From CBDDCQ01 sp965226285 (GTDB lineage: Bacteria > Bacteroidota > Bacteroidia > Flavobacteriales > Ichthyobacteriaceae), in NCBI GenBank assembly GCA_965226285.1, contig CBDDCQ010000006.1, positions 1,054,001 to 1,118,000 on the forward strand: DNA of 64,000 nucleotides, written 5' to 3'. Every line of letters starts with the position of its first letter. The stretch's first letter is position 1. The notes beneath the pieces are model-generated. The model was not told the origin of the DNA. It did not search any database and saw only the letters and a list, made by a program, of their open reading frames with translations. The translations under genes and the position numbers were made by a program. Positions 8,929 through 18,429 of this stretch are shown one piece after another.

Positions 8929-10026
8929 ATGAAATTAACGTTACTTAGCGTTTGTATAGGAGTATCTAATATAATATACGCACAAAACAGCACTTCAAAA
9001 TCTATACTTAACAAGATGAAGTTTAGTGGAAATATACAAAGTCATATGTATCTACAAAATGACTTTTCTAACGATATAGACCTTAAAAAAACTCAACTAT
9101 ACATAAGACGAATGCGATTAAAAGTAAAGGGAGATTTATTTAAAAACCTCAAATATAAAGTGCAATTTAATTTTGGCAAAAGTGCTAGATTATTAGATGC
9201 AGCCATTATCTATAAATACAGTTCAAATCTATCCATCTATTTTGGACAAATGAATACACCATTCAATATCACTTCATATAGTTCTTCCAGCAAATTACAT
9301 TTTGTAGATTTCGGATTTGTAAGTAGAGAATTTGGTATAGAAAGAGATTTTGGGCTAAGGATAGACTACACCAACCATATAGGAAACATGCACTACAAAA
9401 TTTATGCCAACATTATAACGGGAGAGGACATCAACAGCAAAAATGTAGATGGCGGACTCGTATATATCATAAGAGGAGAAATTTTTCCACTGGGTAAATT
9501 CACCAAGGGAAATGAAAACTTTATACAAGGAGATTTAGCAATAGAAAAAGACTTAAAACTCTCCATAGGTGGAGGCTATATGTATAGTGATAATGTAAAA
9601 ACTACCAGAAACATTAAGCCTAAATTTTTATCTAAAAATGTATATTACCATGGCTTTGCTGCTGATGTGGTAGCCAAATACAAAGGCTGGAGTTTTGCTT
9701 ATGAGGGTATTTACAGGAATTCAATTACCCCTCACTTTGTCAGCAAAGATGACTTTATATTTGCTGGGAATGGACAAGATGTATCAATAGGATATATGCT
9801 ATCACCATACTTTGAACTTACCTATAGATACGCCAAAAGAACTATGGAAAAAGAAGCTAAAATATTTGCACCTGATGAAAGCCGTAACACCATAGGAATA
9901 GGAAAATACCTATCAGGACACAAAACCAAGCTACAAACAGACTTTACACTTAAAACACAAACTGACCACACCGGCAAAGATACTCAATTCTGGTTTTGGA
10001 GGTTTCAACTTCAAGTTGCATTCTAA
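8929..10026 (+). CDS. Outer-membrane porin, phosphate-selective porin O/P (OprP/OprO) family
   Basis: 365 residues: a signal peptide ending around Ala-Gln (SNIIYAQN) and then a barrel rich in alternating aromatic and polar residues. The start of the mature part (FSGNIQSHMYLQND) followed by RRMRLKVKGDLFKNLKYKVQFNFG, the FGQMNTPFN segment and a conserved FVSREFGIERDFG region are typical of O/P-type porins in Bacteroidota. The chain ends in an aromatic residue (FQLQVAF), as expected for barrel insertion. The family name does not prove phosphate specificity; no pho genes are adjacent. Monocistronic with its own promoter. Confidence 0.82.
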   Translation: MKLTLLSVCIGVSNIIYAQNSTSKSILNKMKFSGNIQSHMYLQNDFSNDIDLKKTQLYIRRMRLKVKGDLFKNLKYKVQFNFGKSARLLDAAIIYKYSSNLSIYFGQMNTPFNITSYSSSSKLHFVDFGFVSREFGIERDFGLRIDYTNHIGNMHYKIYANIITGEDINSKNVDGGLVYIIRGEIFPLGKFTKGNENFIQGDLAIEKDLKLSIGGGYMYSDNVKTTRNIKPKFLSKNVYYHGFAADVVAKYKGWSFAYEGIYRNSITPHFVSKDDFIFAGNGQDVSIGYMLSPYFELTYRYAKRTMEKEAKIFAPDESRNTIGIGKYLSGHKTKLQTDFTLKTQTDHTGKDTQFWFWRFQLQVAF

Positions 10027-10378
10027 AATGAAGTATGAATTAAAAGACAATTACTAAAACACTACAAAAAACCTGTTTTTTACCAGAAGTAAGATTTTAA
10101 AGATAAATATATCTTGTTTGTTTATTTACACTTAGTCTGTATTGGGGTCATAATCTTCACATGTCTCAACACCTGAATTATTATATGTAGATATAATTAC
10201 ATTACTTCCTCTTTCAGTTTTACTTTTTTGATGGCATCACTAGTTTTATTGATTTTATCTTAATTATTCCTTTATTAAAGCGAAGTTATATTTTTCGTAA
10301 ATAACATTGAGTAGAATATTTTAACTATCAATTCATAATTATTAATTAATTTTGTTCACTTAGTTTTTTTAACAGCAG
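10027..10378. other. Intergenic region between porin and lepA
   Basis: 352 bp. The only feature I support is a plus-strand -7 box TAATTTTG at 10347-10354, about 25 bp before lepA. The minus strand has a short frame without a start (reading STYNNSGVETCEDYDPNTD before a stop near 10130) that may be debris of a decayed gene. Nothing else stands out. Confidence 0.5.
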
Positions 10379-12175
10379 ATGAAGCATCTTAGAAATTTTT
10401 GTATTATAGCACATATAGACCACGGCAAGAGTACCTTAGCAGACAGATTACTAGAATTTACTTCTACTATATCCAATAGAGACAAACAAGACCAATTGCT
10501 AGACAATATGGAGTTGGAAAGAGAGAGGGGAATTACCATAAAGAGTCACGCCATACAAATGGAATATAGTCATCAAGGTGAGCGTTATATTTTGAACCTT
10601 ATAGATACGCCCGGTCATGTAGATTTCTCTTATGAGGTATCGCGGTCTATAGCTGCCTGTGAAGGAGCCCTACTAGTAATAGATGCAGCACAAAACATAC
10701 AGGCACAAACTATCTCAAATCTGTACTTAGCCCTAGAAAATGATCTCGAAATTATACCTGTACTAAATAAAATAGATTTACCTAGTGCTAACCCCGAAGA
10801 GGTGAAAGATGATATTGTAGATTTAATAGACTGTGATAGAGAAGATATTATACCTGCAAGTGCCAAAACAGGTCTAGGTATAGAAGATATCTTAAAAGCA
10901 ATAGTAGAAAGAATACCGCCTCCAAAAGGAGACCCAAACACAAATTTGCAAGCTCTTATATTTGATTCAGTATACAACACTTTTAGAGGCATTGAGGCTT
11001 ACTTTAAAGTAGTAAACGGCTCTATCAAAAAAGGAGACAAAGTAAAATTTTTTGCTACAGGAAAGGAATACTACGCCGATGAAATAGGAACACTCAAACT
11101 TCATCAAGAACCAAAAAAAGAAATACACACAGGTGATGTAGGCTATATTATATCGGGTATAAAGGACGCTAGAGAAGTTAAAGTAGGTGACACCATTACC
11201 TCCGTAGTAAAACCTGCAAATACTCCCATAGAGGGATTTGAGGATGTAAAACCTATGGTATTTGCAGGAATTTACCCCGTAGATACCGAAGATTACGAGG
11301 AACTGCGGGCTTCTATGGAAAAATTACAACTCAATGATGCTTCGCTTACCTTTACAGCAGAATCATCTGCTGCACTTGGGTTTGGATTTAGATGTGGATT
11401 TCTAGGAATGCTCCACTTAGAAATTATACAAGAAAGACTAGAGAGAGAATATAATATGACAGTAATTACTACTGTTCCAAATGTATCATATAAAGCCTAC
11501 ACTACCGCTCAACCCAATAAGGCTATTACCGTAAATAATCCCACAGATTTGCCCAACCCATCTTATTTGAACAAAGTAGAAGAACCTTATATAAAAGCCT
11601 CTATTATTACGCAAGCAGACTATATTGGTTCTGTAATTACCCTATGTATAGAAAAAAGAGGTGAACTTAAAAATCAAGTATATCTCACCCCTGAAAGAGT
11701 AGAACTTACTTTTGAAATGCCACTAGCTGAAATTGTATTTGATTTTTATGACCGTCTTAAAACAGTTTCTAAAGGATATGCTTCTTTTGATTATTCTTCA
11801 AGTGGATTTGTAGAAAGTAAACTGGTAAAAGTAGATATGCTTATCAATGGTGATAGTGTAGATGCGCTCTCTGCACTTATTCATAGAGATAATGCCTATA
11901 CCATAGGTAAAAAAATATGTGAGAAATTAAGAGAACTCATACCAAGGCAACAGTTCGATATTGCCATACAAGCAGCTATAGGTTCTAAGATCATTGCTCG
12001 TGAAACAGTAAAAGCATTGCGAAAAGATGTAACGGCTAAATGTTATGGAGGAGATATTTCACGTAAGAGAAAACTATTAGAAAAACAGAAAAAAGGCAAA
12101 AAGAGAATGCGACAAGTAGGAAACGTAGAAATTCCTCAACAAGCATTCTTAGCAGTTCTTAAATTAAACGACTAA
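10379..12175 (+). CDS. lepA: Elongation factor 4 (LepA), translation GTPase
   Basis: Ribosome-associated GTPase that resembles EF-G but lacks domain IV and carries a unique C-terminal domain. The P-loop AHIDHGKST sits at 11-19, switch II is DTPGHVDF, and the base-recognition motif is NKIDLP. The LepA-specific C-terminus is complete: YGGDISRKRKLLEKQKKGKKRM, ending in VEIPQQAFLAVLKL. At 598 aa it has normal length. The start MKHLRNFCIIAHIDHGKS is the family's usual N-terminus. It is followed 4 bp later by a yebC homologue, so the two are cotranscribed. Confidence 0.97.
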   Translation: MKHLRNFCIIAHIDHGKSTLADRLLEFTSTISNRDKQDQLLDNMELERERGITIKSHAIQMEYSHQGERYILNLIDTPGHVDFSYEVSRSIAACEGALLVIDAAQNIQAQTISNLYLALENDLEIIPVLNKIDLPSANPEEVKDDIVDLIDCDREDIIPASAKTGLGIEDILKAIVERIPPPKGDPNTNLQALIFDSVYNTFRGIEAYFKVVNGSIKKGDKVKFFATGKEYYADEIGTLKLHQEPKKEIHTGDVGYIISGIKDAREVKVGDTITSVVKPANTPIEGFEDVKPMVFAGIYPVDTEDYEELRASMEKLQLNDASLTFTAESSAALGFGFRCGFLGMLHLEIIQERLEREYNMTVITTVPNVSYKAYTTAQPNKAITVNNPTDLPNPSYLNKVEEPYIKASIITQADYIGSVITLCIEKRGELKNQVYLTPERVELTFEMPLAEIVFDFYDRLKTVSKGYASFDYSSSGFVESKLVKVDMLINGDSVDALSALIHRDNAYTIGKKICEKLRELIPRQQFDIAIQAAIGSKIIARETVKALRKDVTAKCYGGDISRKRKLLEKQKKGKKRMRQVGNVEIPQQAFLAVLKLND

Positions 12176-12179
12176 AAAA

Positions 12180-12932
12180 ATGGCAGGACACAGTAAATGG
12201 GCAAATATCAAACATCGAAAAGGAGCTCAAGATGCAAAAAGAGGAAAAATATTTACTCGAATTATAAAAGAAATAAGCGTTGCCATAAAAGAAGGAGGAT
12301 CTGACTTAGATAGTAACCCCAGACTAAGAAGTGCCATAGCTAATGCTAAAGGGGTTAATATGCCCAAAGATAATATAGACAGAGCCATTAAAAAAGCATT
12401 AGGTGAAGGTGAAAAAGTATATAGCGAGATTACCTTTGAAGGATATGGACCTAACGGTGTAGCCATATTTGTAGAATGTACTACAAATAATACTAATAGA
12501 ACGGTATCCAATATTAGAGCAATCTTTAACAAAGGCGGAGGTAATTTAGGAAAAAATGGTTCTCTGGAATTCATATTTGATAGAAAGGGGGTATTTACCA
12601 TAGAAAAAGAAAAAATCCCTATGGATTTAGAAAAATTAGAAATGGAACTTATAGATAGCGGCTTAGAAGAATTAAGTACTGAAGATAATTTGGTAATGGT
12701 TTACTCTGAGTTTGAAGAATTTGGAAAAATGCAATCCAAATTAGAAACACTATCTATACAAGTACAAAATGCTGAAATACAACGCATTCCAAACATCACA
12801 ACCCCTATAAATATACATAGTGCAAAAAAGATATTAAACCTGATAGATAAGTTTGAAGATGATGACGATGTTCAGAATGTATTCCACAATATAGAACTCA
12901 CAGATGAAATTATAGACTTGTTAAAAAATTAA
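12180..12932 (+). CDS. YebC/PmpR family protein (TACO1-like)
   Basis: Member of the YebC/PmpR/TACO1 family, described as a DNA-binding regulator in some bacteria and more recently as a translation factor that relieves stalling at proline stretches. The signature start MAGHSKWANIKHRKGAQDAKRGKIFT is present, followed by DNPRLR-type (SNPRLRSAI), FEGYGPNGVA and NTNRTVSNIR. The C-terminal EDDDDVQNVFHN closes the family fold. 250 aa, slightly longer than usual because of a tail. Cotranscription with lepA fits a translation role, but that is inference. Confidence 0.93.
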   Translation: MAGHSKWANIKHRKGAQDAKRGKIFTRIIKEISVAIKEGGSDLDSNPRLRSAIANAKGVNMPKDNIDRAIKKALGEGEKVYSEITFEGYGPNGVAIFVECTTNNTNRTVSNIRAIFNKGGGNLGKNGSLEFIFDRKGVFTIEKEKIPMDLEKLEMELIDSGLEELSTEDNLVMVYSEFEEFGKMQSKLETLSIQVQNAEIQRIPNITTPINIHSAKKILNLIDKFEDDDDVQNVFHNIELTDEIIDLLKN

Positions 12933-12995
12933 AAAACTTTAGAATATTTTTTATTGTTCAAATTTTAAAGTTCAGAGATTTACATTTTTATAGTA

Positions 12996-13985
12996 TTATA
13001 TAAACTTATATGTAAAACCAATCCCTATATTTTTTTTAAACTGAACTCTTGGTTTTTTCTCTATTTCTTCAATTTTTTCATCATTATTTTCATCTTTACC
13101 TATCAATATATCGTTATCATATATTAAGTTTAAATCTATATGAACTATAAAATATTTATTGATTCTCATATCAAATCTACCTTCCCAATAAATATCAATA
13201 TTTCCAAAATTGACTAAATAGTCAGTATATAATCTAAGTTTTTGAGAAGTGCTTATGCTTTCCCATAAATTTTGTTTAAAATATTCTAATTCTACCATCA
13301 CCCCTAACTCAGCTCTTAACTTTTCACCTGAAGTAATAATTGTATTTTCTGAAGTTTTGATCGCCGGTTTTACCCCTTCTGTGCCTCTATCTGCTAATTC
13401 TTGGTTAAGTACCAGTATTAATTTATGAGTAATAGGAAATATACTTAAATTTATTCCCTCATAAGAGTACATGGTTCCAACTCCTATGAACATTTTGGCC
13501 GGAGCAAATAAACTAGATATAAGTTGCTCTTTATCTTTGGTATATTTATATCCATTTGAAAACTGGGTTAAAAATGTAAAACCTGCAGAGTAAAACCACC
13601 TATCTATTGTAGATTTATAATTAAATGTAGTTCTATAATCTATTTTATCTCCTCCTTTTCTCCAATCTTTATCTTCTTGCTTTATAAACCCATACTCTAT
13701 ATTTATATCATTTAACCACAGCCAATCATCTTGTATATAATCAAAATCAAATTGTCCCTTTAAGGTAAAAGACAGTGTATTTACTCCTCCTTTTTGCCAG
13801 TTTACAAAAGTAATTTGATTGGCTAGAAGAGTAAACACGCTACTCTTTTGCCAAGGTTCTTTATATTCAGGTATAGCTACAAGTTTATTTTTCTTTAAAT
13901 CTTTCAGCAGTTCAAATACATTTTGACTTAAAGACTGAGCCTTAAATACAAAAGGAATAAATAATAAAAATATGATTTGTTTCAT
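12996..13985 (-). CDS. DUF3078 protein, secreted/outer-membrane, unknown function
   Basis: 329 residues with a signal peptide (MKQIIFLLFIPFVFKAQS). The region WQKSSVFTLLANQITFVNWQKGG followed by NDINIEYGF and DWRKGGDKID is characteristic of DUF3078, a Bacteroidota family predicted to form an outer-membrane beta barrel. The end TYKFI fits a barrel-terminal strand. I take the second in-frame Met because it starts a standard signal peptide; the alternative at 13994 adds three residues. The start is 11 bp after the dxs stop, so both genes probably share a transcript. No biochemical role is known. Confidence 0.82.
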   Translation of the reverse strand: MKQIIFLLFIPFVFKAQSLSQNVFELLKDLKKNKLVAIPEYKEPWQKSSVFTLLANQITFVNWQKGGVNTLSFTLKGQFDFDYIQDDWLWLNDINIEYGFIKQEDKDWRKGGDKIDYRTTFNYKSTIDRWFYSAGFTFLTQFSNGYKYTKDKEQLISSLFAPAKMFIGVGTMYSYEGINLSIFPITHKLILVLNQELADRGTEGVKPAIKTSENTIITSGEKLRAELGVMVELEYFKQNLWESISTSQKLRLYTDYLVNFGNIDIYWEGRFDMRINKYFIVHIDLNLIYDNDILIGKDENNDEKIEEIEKKPRVQFKKNIGIGFTYKFI

Positions 13986-13996
13986 TATCCTCACAA

Positions 13997-15775
13997 TTAT
14001 ATTAATTCTTCTATATTTCTTACAAGGGATTTTACATTTATTCCTGCAATTTGATGCAATTGCTCTATAGTGCCATGAGGTATAAATTCATCTATTATAC
14101 CCATTCTCTTGATTTTTACACTGTTGTAATTATTTTCATTTGCAAATTCTAAAATAGAAGCCCCTACTCCACCTTTAAGCAACCCATTTTCTAAAGTAAT
14201 TACTTTTTTATAAATCTTTAAAACACGATGCAACATTTGCTTATCTAAAGGTTTTGCAAACTGCAAATCGCAATGCGCAATTTTATTTTGAATATTGGCA
14301 TCTAATTGTTCTAAGGCTTTTGGTACGATATTACCTATACTTCCCAAACTAAAAATGATAAGTTCACTCCCCCGTTTTATCATTCTGGAGGTACCTATTT
14401 GTATTTTTTCGTACGTATTCTTCCAATTTATCATTGTACCTCTTCCTCGAGGATACCTTATACTCAAAGGTTTTTTCAATCCCAATTGAGCAGTGTACAT
14501 CATATTTCTAAGTTGGTGTTCATTCACAGGTTCAAATACTATCATATTAGGGATAGCTGTAAGATAACTAATATCAAATACTCCGTGATGAGTAGCCCCA
14601 TCTTCTCCTACTATACCCGCTCTATCTAAACAAAATATTACGGGTAGGTTTTGTAATGCTACATCGTGTATCACTTGGTCGTATGCCCTTTGCAAAAAAG
14701 TAGAATATACATTGCAAAAAGGTATAAACCCTTGTTTGGCTATACCAGCAGATAGTGTCACTGCATGTTGCTCTGATATTCCTACATCTAATGCTCTATC
14801 AGGGTATTCTTTCATCATATACTTGAGTGAACACCCTGTAGGCATAGCTGGTGTGATACCTATGATTTTTTTATTTTTTTTTGCTAAATCTACTATAGTG
14901 TAACCAAATACATCTTGATATTTAATAGGTAAAACTCCTTGGTTTATAGAAGCTATTGGTTCTCCTGTATCTTTATTAAACTTACCAGGCGCATGCCATT
15001 TGGTTTGGTATTTTTCGGCATTAGAATATCCTTTTCCTTTAGTAGTAGATACATGCAAAAGGTGCACTCCTTTACGACTTTTAATATTTTTAAGTATATC
15101 AATCAATTCTTTCAAATTATGTCCATCTATTACTCCTTTATAAGAAATATCTAAAGCTCTAAATATATTTTGTGGTGTATTACTATTTTTTTTTAGTTGA
15201 GTAAAATGATTTTTCAAAGCTCCTACATTAGGATCTATTCCCATCGAATTATCATTGAGTACTATAAGTAAATTTACCTTTGAGACACCTGCATGATTAA
15301 GTGCCTCAAAAGCCATACCCGAAGCTATGGAGGCATCGCCTATTACAGCAATATGCCATTTATCTGTTTCCCCTTTCAGTTGTGAGACTAAAGCCATACC
15401 TAAAGCTGCCGAAATAGATGTAGAAGAATGCCCTGTACCAAAAGTATCATATTTACTCTCCTTGATACTTGGAAAACCTGAAATACCACCTAACTGTCTA
15501 TTGGTATGAAATTTATTTCTTCTATCTGTAAGTATTTTATGCACATAAGCTTGATGCCCCACATCCCATATCAAATTGTCATAAGGGGTATCAAATATAT
15601 AATGTAAAGCTATGGTGAGTTCTACTACACCCAAACTGGCTCCAAGATGACCTTCCTTAATAGCCACTATATCTAATATAAAATCTCTCAATTCTTTAGA
15701 AAGGATTGCTAACTTCTCTAAATTGAACTTTCTTATATCCTTTGGTAAGTTTACATTTGATAAAATATTATCCAA
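13997..15775 (-). CDS. dxs: 1-deoxy-D-xylulose-5-phosphate synthase
   Basis: First enzyme of the MEP isoprenoid pathway: condenses pyruvate with glyceraldehyde 3-phosphate using thiamine diphosphate. The ThDP motif GDASIASGMAFEALNHAG...NDNSMGI is intact, the His of GHSSTS and the GEDGATHHGVFD segment are present, and the C-terminal transketolase domain carries SIRYPRGRG. 592 aa is within the Bacteroidota range. The N-terminal motif HLGASLGVVELTIALHY confirms the start region. It leads a two-gene minus-strand unit with the DUF3078 gene. Confidence 0.96.
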   Translation of the reverse strand: MDNILSNVNLPKDIRKFNLEKLAILSKELRDFILDIVAIKEGHLGASLGVVELTIALHYIFDTPYDNLIWDVGHQAYVHKILTDRRNKFHTNRQLGGISGFPSIKESKYDTFGTGHSSTSISAALGMALVSQLKGETDKWHIAVIGDASIASGMAFEALNHAGVSKVNLLIVLNDNSMGIDPNVGALKNHFTQLKKNSNTPQNIFRALDISYKGVIDGHNLKELIDILKNIKSRKGVHLLHVSTTKGKGYSNAEKYQTKWHAPGKFNKDTGEPIASINQGVLPIKYQDVFGYTIVDLAKKNKKIIGITPAMPTGCSLKYMMKEYPDRALDVGISEQHAVTLSAGIAKQGFIPFCNVYSTFLQRAYDQVIHDVALQNLPVIFCLDRAGIVGEDGATHHGVFDISYLTAIPNMIVFEPVNEHQLRNMMYTAQLGLKKPLSIRYPRGRGTMINWKNTYEKIQIGTSRMIKRGSELIIFSLGSIGNIVPKALEQLDANIQNKIAHCDLQFAKPLDKQMLHRVLKIYKKVITLENGLLKGGVGASILEFANENNYNSVKIKRMGIIDEFIPHGTIEQLHQIAGINVKSLVRNIEELI

Positions 15776-15806
15776 ATTTCCAATAAATTAAGGTAATTAT
15801 ATGCTG

Positions 15807-15814
15807 CAAATATA
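15807..15814 (-). promoter_or_regulatory. -7 promoter box of dxs
   Basis: Plus-strand CAAATATA gives TATATTTG on the minus strand, 32 bp before the dxs start. Confidence 0.5.
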
Positions 15815-15860
15815 GTTTAAAAATATTATTATTTTTTCTTTTACTTTAATGAAAACTTTA

Positions 15861-15868
15861 TAAATTTG
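15861..15868 (+). promoter_or_regulatory. -7 promoter box of tRNA-Asn
   Basis: TAAATTTG matches TAnnTTTG about 70 bp before the tRNA; a short 5' leader would be removed by RNase P. Confidence 0.5.
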
Positions 15869-15937
15869 CATCTTGAAACTTTTAAAAGTTAAGTGCTTTA
15901 TTTCTATTTTAGTGTATCGTTATAATAAATTAAATAC

Positions 15938-16011
15938 TCCTCTTTAGCTCAGTTGGTTAGAGCATCTGACTGTTAATCAGAGGGTCGCTGGTTCGAGCCC
16001 AGCAAGGGGAG
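15938..16011 (+). tRNA. tRNA-Asn (anticodon GTT)
   Basis: Complete cloverleaf of 74 nt. The acceptor stem pairs TCCTCTT (15938-15944) with AAGGGGA (16004-16010) with one G-U pair, and the discriminator is G16011. The D arm reads AGCTCAGTTGGTTAGAGC. The anticodon stem TCTGA/TCAGA encloses the loop CTGTTAA with GTT at positions 34-36, and the T arm contains GGTTCGAGCC. The CCA end is not encoded. No integrase or attachment-site duplication is visible next to it. Confidence 0.97.
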
Positions 16012-16017
16012 CAATAT

Positions 16018-16055
16018 AAAAGCTTATAAGCATCTGGTTTTATTAGGCTTTTTTT
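16018..16055 (+). terminator. Weak possible terminator after tRNA-Asn
   Basis: AAAAGC (16018-16023) can pair with GCTTTT (16047-16052), followed by further T residues. The 23-nt loop and AT-rich stem make this weak. The rest of the 16012-16365 gap holds only the tig promoter box. Confidence 0.35.
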
Positions 16056-16298
16056 TAATTAAAAAAGTTTAAGTAATACAAAAAGAATACCGTTTGCAAG
16101 GATTAAGAAATCAATAGGGTATGGAAATTCTCGTAAGTTTTCACAAAACATAAGCTATTGATTTTTAATATATTATGGTTTTATGTTAACAATTAAAAAC
16201 ACTTTTAAAATTGTAACATGCTAATTTTAAATATATTATATTGTAATAATCCTAAAAGTTTAAAAATTTACAATAAGTTTTATTTCAACCAAAAAGTG

Positions 16299-16306
16299 TA
16301 TTTTTG
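16299..16306 (+). promoter_or_regulatory. -7 promoter box of the tig-clpP-clpX cluster
   Basis: TATTTTTG matches TAnnTTTG 60 bp before tig. Confidence 0.55.
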
Positions 16307-16365
16307 CAAGGTTATAAAAAATAATTAAGATTATCATACTTTCTTAAAAATTTAAAATTGATCTT

Positions 16366-17706
16366 ATGAATATTAATAGGACAAATATAGATGCACTCAA
16401 TGCAATATTAAAAGTAGATATTACAGCAGATGATTATCAACAAGAGGTAGATAAAATATTAAAAAAGTATCAAAGCACCGCTGTAGAATCTGGCTTTAGA
16501 AAAGGTAAAGTTCCTATGGGGCATATCAAGAAAAAATATGGTAAAACTGTATTATTTAAAGAAGTAAACAAGATATTACAAAACAGTGTAAATAAGTATA
16601 TCATAGATGAAAAAATAGACATCTTAGGTCATCCAATCCCCGTTCCTAAAGATGATATTGATTGGAATTCTAAACAGTTTTCATTTGAATTTGAATTGGG
16701 ATTAGTTCCAAGTTTTGAGGTGGAATTACCCAATAAAAATAAAATTACAAAATACAAGATTACTTGTACTGATGAAAACATAGAAGAATACATTACCAAT
16801 GTAAGAAAAAGTTATGGTACCTTGGTACAAAAGGATGAAATAAAAGAAGAGTATAATGTAAAAGGAACTTTTATAGAAATAGAAAATGGAATAGAAAAAG
16901 AAAACGGTATTAAACATACTACCACCTTTAAAGTAGATACTTTAAAACAAGTTAAGAATAAAAAAATCTTTCTGACAGCAAAAATAGGAGATAGTATAAA
17001 ACTAAAAAGTGAGAATTTATTTAATAAACCTGAACAACTTGCTACTAACTTGAATAAAACTACCGAAGAAGTTAAAGATTTAAATATAGAATTCCTATTC
17101 ACTATAGAAGAAATAAACCATACAGAATTAGCAGATCTCAACCAAGAATTATTTGACAAAGTATATCCAAATGCAAATATAACTTCTGAACCTCAGTTTA
17201 AAGACAAAGTAAAGGAGGAAATGGAAAAAATGTACATCAAAGAAGCCGATAAACACTTCAGTAGAGAAATACAAGAATTTCTTTTAGAAGAAACCAATTT
17301 TGATTTACCAAAAAAATTCTTAAAAAAATGGTTAGCCCAAAATACTAAAGAAACTTTAACACCAGACCAAGCAGAAGAGGAATTCAGCAAGGCTGAAAAA
17401 GGACTCAAATACCAACTTATTGAAAGTAAATTAGCTAAAGAAAATAATTTAGAAGTATCATTAGACGATATTAAAGCATTTGCTAAAGAAACTATCTCTG
17501 TTCAAATGCTACAATTCGGTCAACAACCCGATAGCAAAACCATAGAACAAATTACACAAGGTATTTTACAAAACCAAGATGAAGTAAAAAGAATATCAGA
17601 ACAAATTATGAATCAAAAGGTGATGGAAATATGCAAAGAAAAAATGAATCTTAGTGAAAAAGAAATTACTGCTCATGAATTTATTAAATTACTTTCAAAA
17701 AAATAA
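16366..17706 (+). CDS. tig: Trigger factor (ribosome-associated chaperone)
   Basis: Binds the ribosome exit tunnel and protects nascent chains. The ribosome-binding signature GFRKGKVP lies at 43-50. The remainder is a weakly conserved, Lys/Glu-rich chain fitting the PPIase-like and alpha-helical arm domains; 446 aa is the usual size. The PPIase domain is divergent, as in many Bacteroidota trigger factors. It precedes clpP by 28 bp and clpX by one gene, the classical tig-clpP-clpX order that couples folding and degradation. Confidence 0.92.
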   Translation: MNINRTNIDALNAILKVDITADDYQQEVDKILKKYQSTAVESGFRKGKVPMGHIKKKYGKTVLFKEVNKILQNSVNKYIIDEKIDILGHPIPVPKDDIDWNSKQFSFEFELGLVPSFEVELPNKNKITKYKITCTDENIEEYITNVRKSYGTLVQKDEIKEEYNVKGTFIEIENGIEKENGIKHTTTFKVDTLKQVKNKKIFLTAKIGDSIKLKSENLFNKPEQLATNLNKTTEEVKDLNIEFLFTIEEINHTELADLNQELFDKVYPNANITSEPQFKDKVKEEMEKMYIKEADKHFSREIQEFLLEETNFDLPKKFLKKWLAQNTKETLTPDQAEEEFSKAEKGLKYQLIESKLAKENNLEVSLDDIKAFAKETISVQMLQFGQQPDSKTIEQITQGILQNQDEVKRISEQIMNQKVMEICKEKMNLSEKEITAHEFIKLLSKK

Positions 17707-17734
17707 AATAATATCATAAAATTCTATAAAAAAT

Positions 17735-18406
17735 ATGAAATACAAAAATGAATTTAGAAAATATGCTACTAAACATTTAGGAATATCCAGCCTTACACTA
17801 GATAACTATAATTCTGTTTATGGTAATTATATTTCTCCTACTATTATAGAAGAAAGACAAATGAATATAGCATCTATGGACGTATTTTCTAGATTAATGA
17901 TGGATAGAATTATATTTTTAGGTACAGGTATCAATGACCATGTATCTAATATTATACAAGGACAATTACTATTTTTAGAATCTGTAGATTCTAAGAAAGA
18001 TGTTCAAATATACATCAATTCTCCGGGTGGAAGTGTATATGCAGGTTTAGGTATATACGATACTATGCAGATCATTAACCCTGACGTAGCTACTATTTGT
18101 ACAGGTATAGCTGCTTCTATGGGAGCTGTGCTACTTTGTGCAGGACAAGAAAAAAAACGCTCAGGACTTAAACACTCTAGAGTAATGATTCACCAACCTT
18201 TGGGTGGAGCGCAAGGACAAGCATCTGATATTGAAATTACAGCGAGAGAAATACAAAAACTCAAAAAAGAACTCTATACCATCATATCAGAGCATTCGAG
18301 TAGAGACTATGACCAAGTTTGGAAAGATGGAGATAGAGACTACTGGATGAGGGCTAATGAAGCAAAAGAGTACGGTATGATAGATGAGGTGTTAATCAAA
18401 AAATAA
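17735..18406 (+). CDS. clpP: ATP-dependent Clp protease proteolytic subunit
   Basis: Serine protease that forms the double-heptamer chamber. Catalytic residues are visible: Ser128 in GIAASMGAVLL, His153 in MIHQPLGGAQGQASDIEI, and Asp202 in RDYWMRANEAKEYGMID. The oxyanion segment SPGGSVYAGLGIYD is intact. 223 aa including a longer N-terminal propeptide-like stretch of about 30 residues. It lies between tig and clpX and presumably pairs with ClpX. Confidence 0.97.
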   Translation: MKYKNEFRKYATKHLGISSLTLDNYNSVYGNYISPTIIEERQMNIASMDVFSRLMMDRIIFLGTGINDHVSNIIQGQLLFLESVDSKKDVQIYINSPGGSVYAGLGIYDTMQIINPDVATICTGIAASMGAVLLCAGQEKKRSGLKHSRVMIHQPLGGAQGQASDIEITAREIQKLKKELYTIISEHSSRDYDQVWKDGDRDYWMRANEAKEYGMIDEVLIKK

Positions 18407-18429
18407 TAAATACTCCCCATCACTTAGAT

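Noticed and set aside
15938..16365. tRNA-Asn as an integration site
   Set aside because: No integrase, no repeat of the tRNA 3' end nearby, and the next genes are the core tig-clpP-clpX set.
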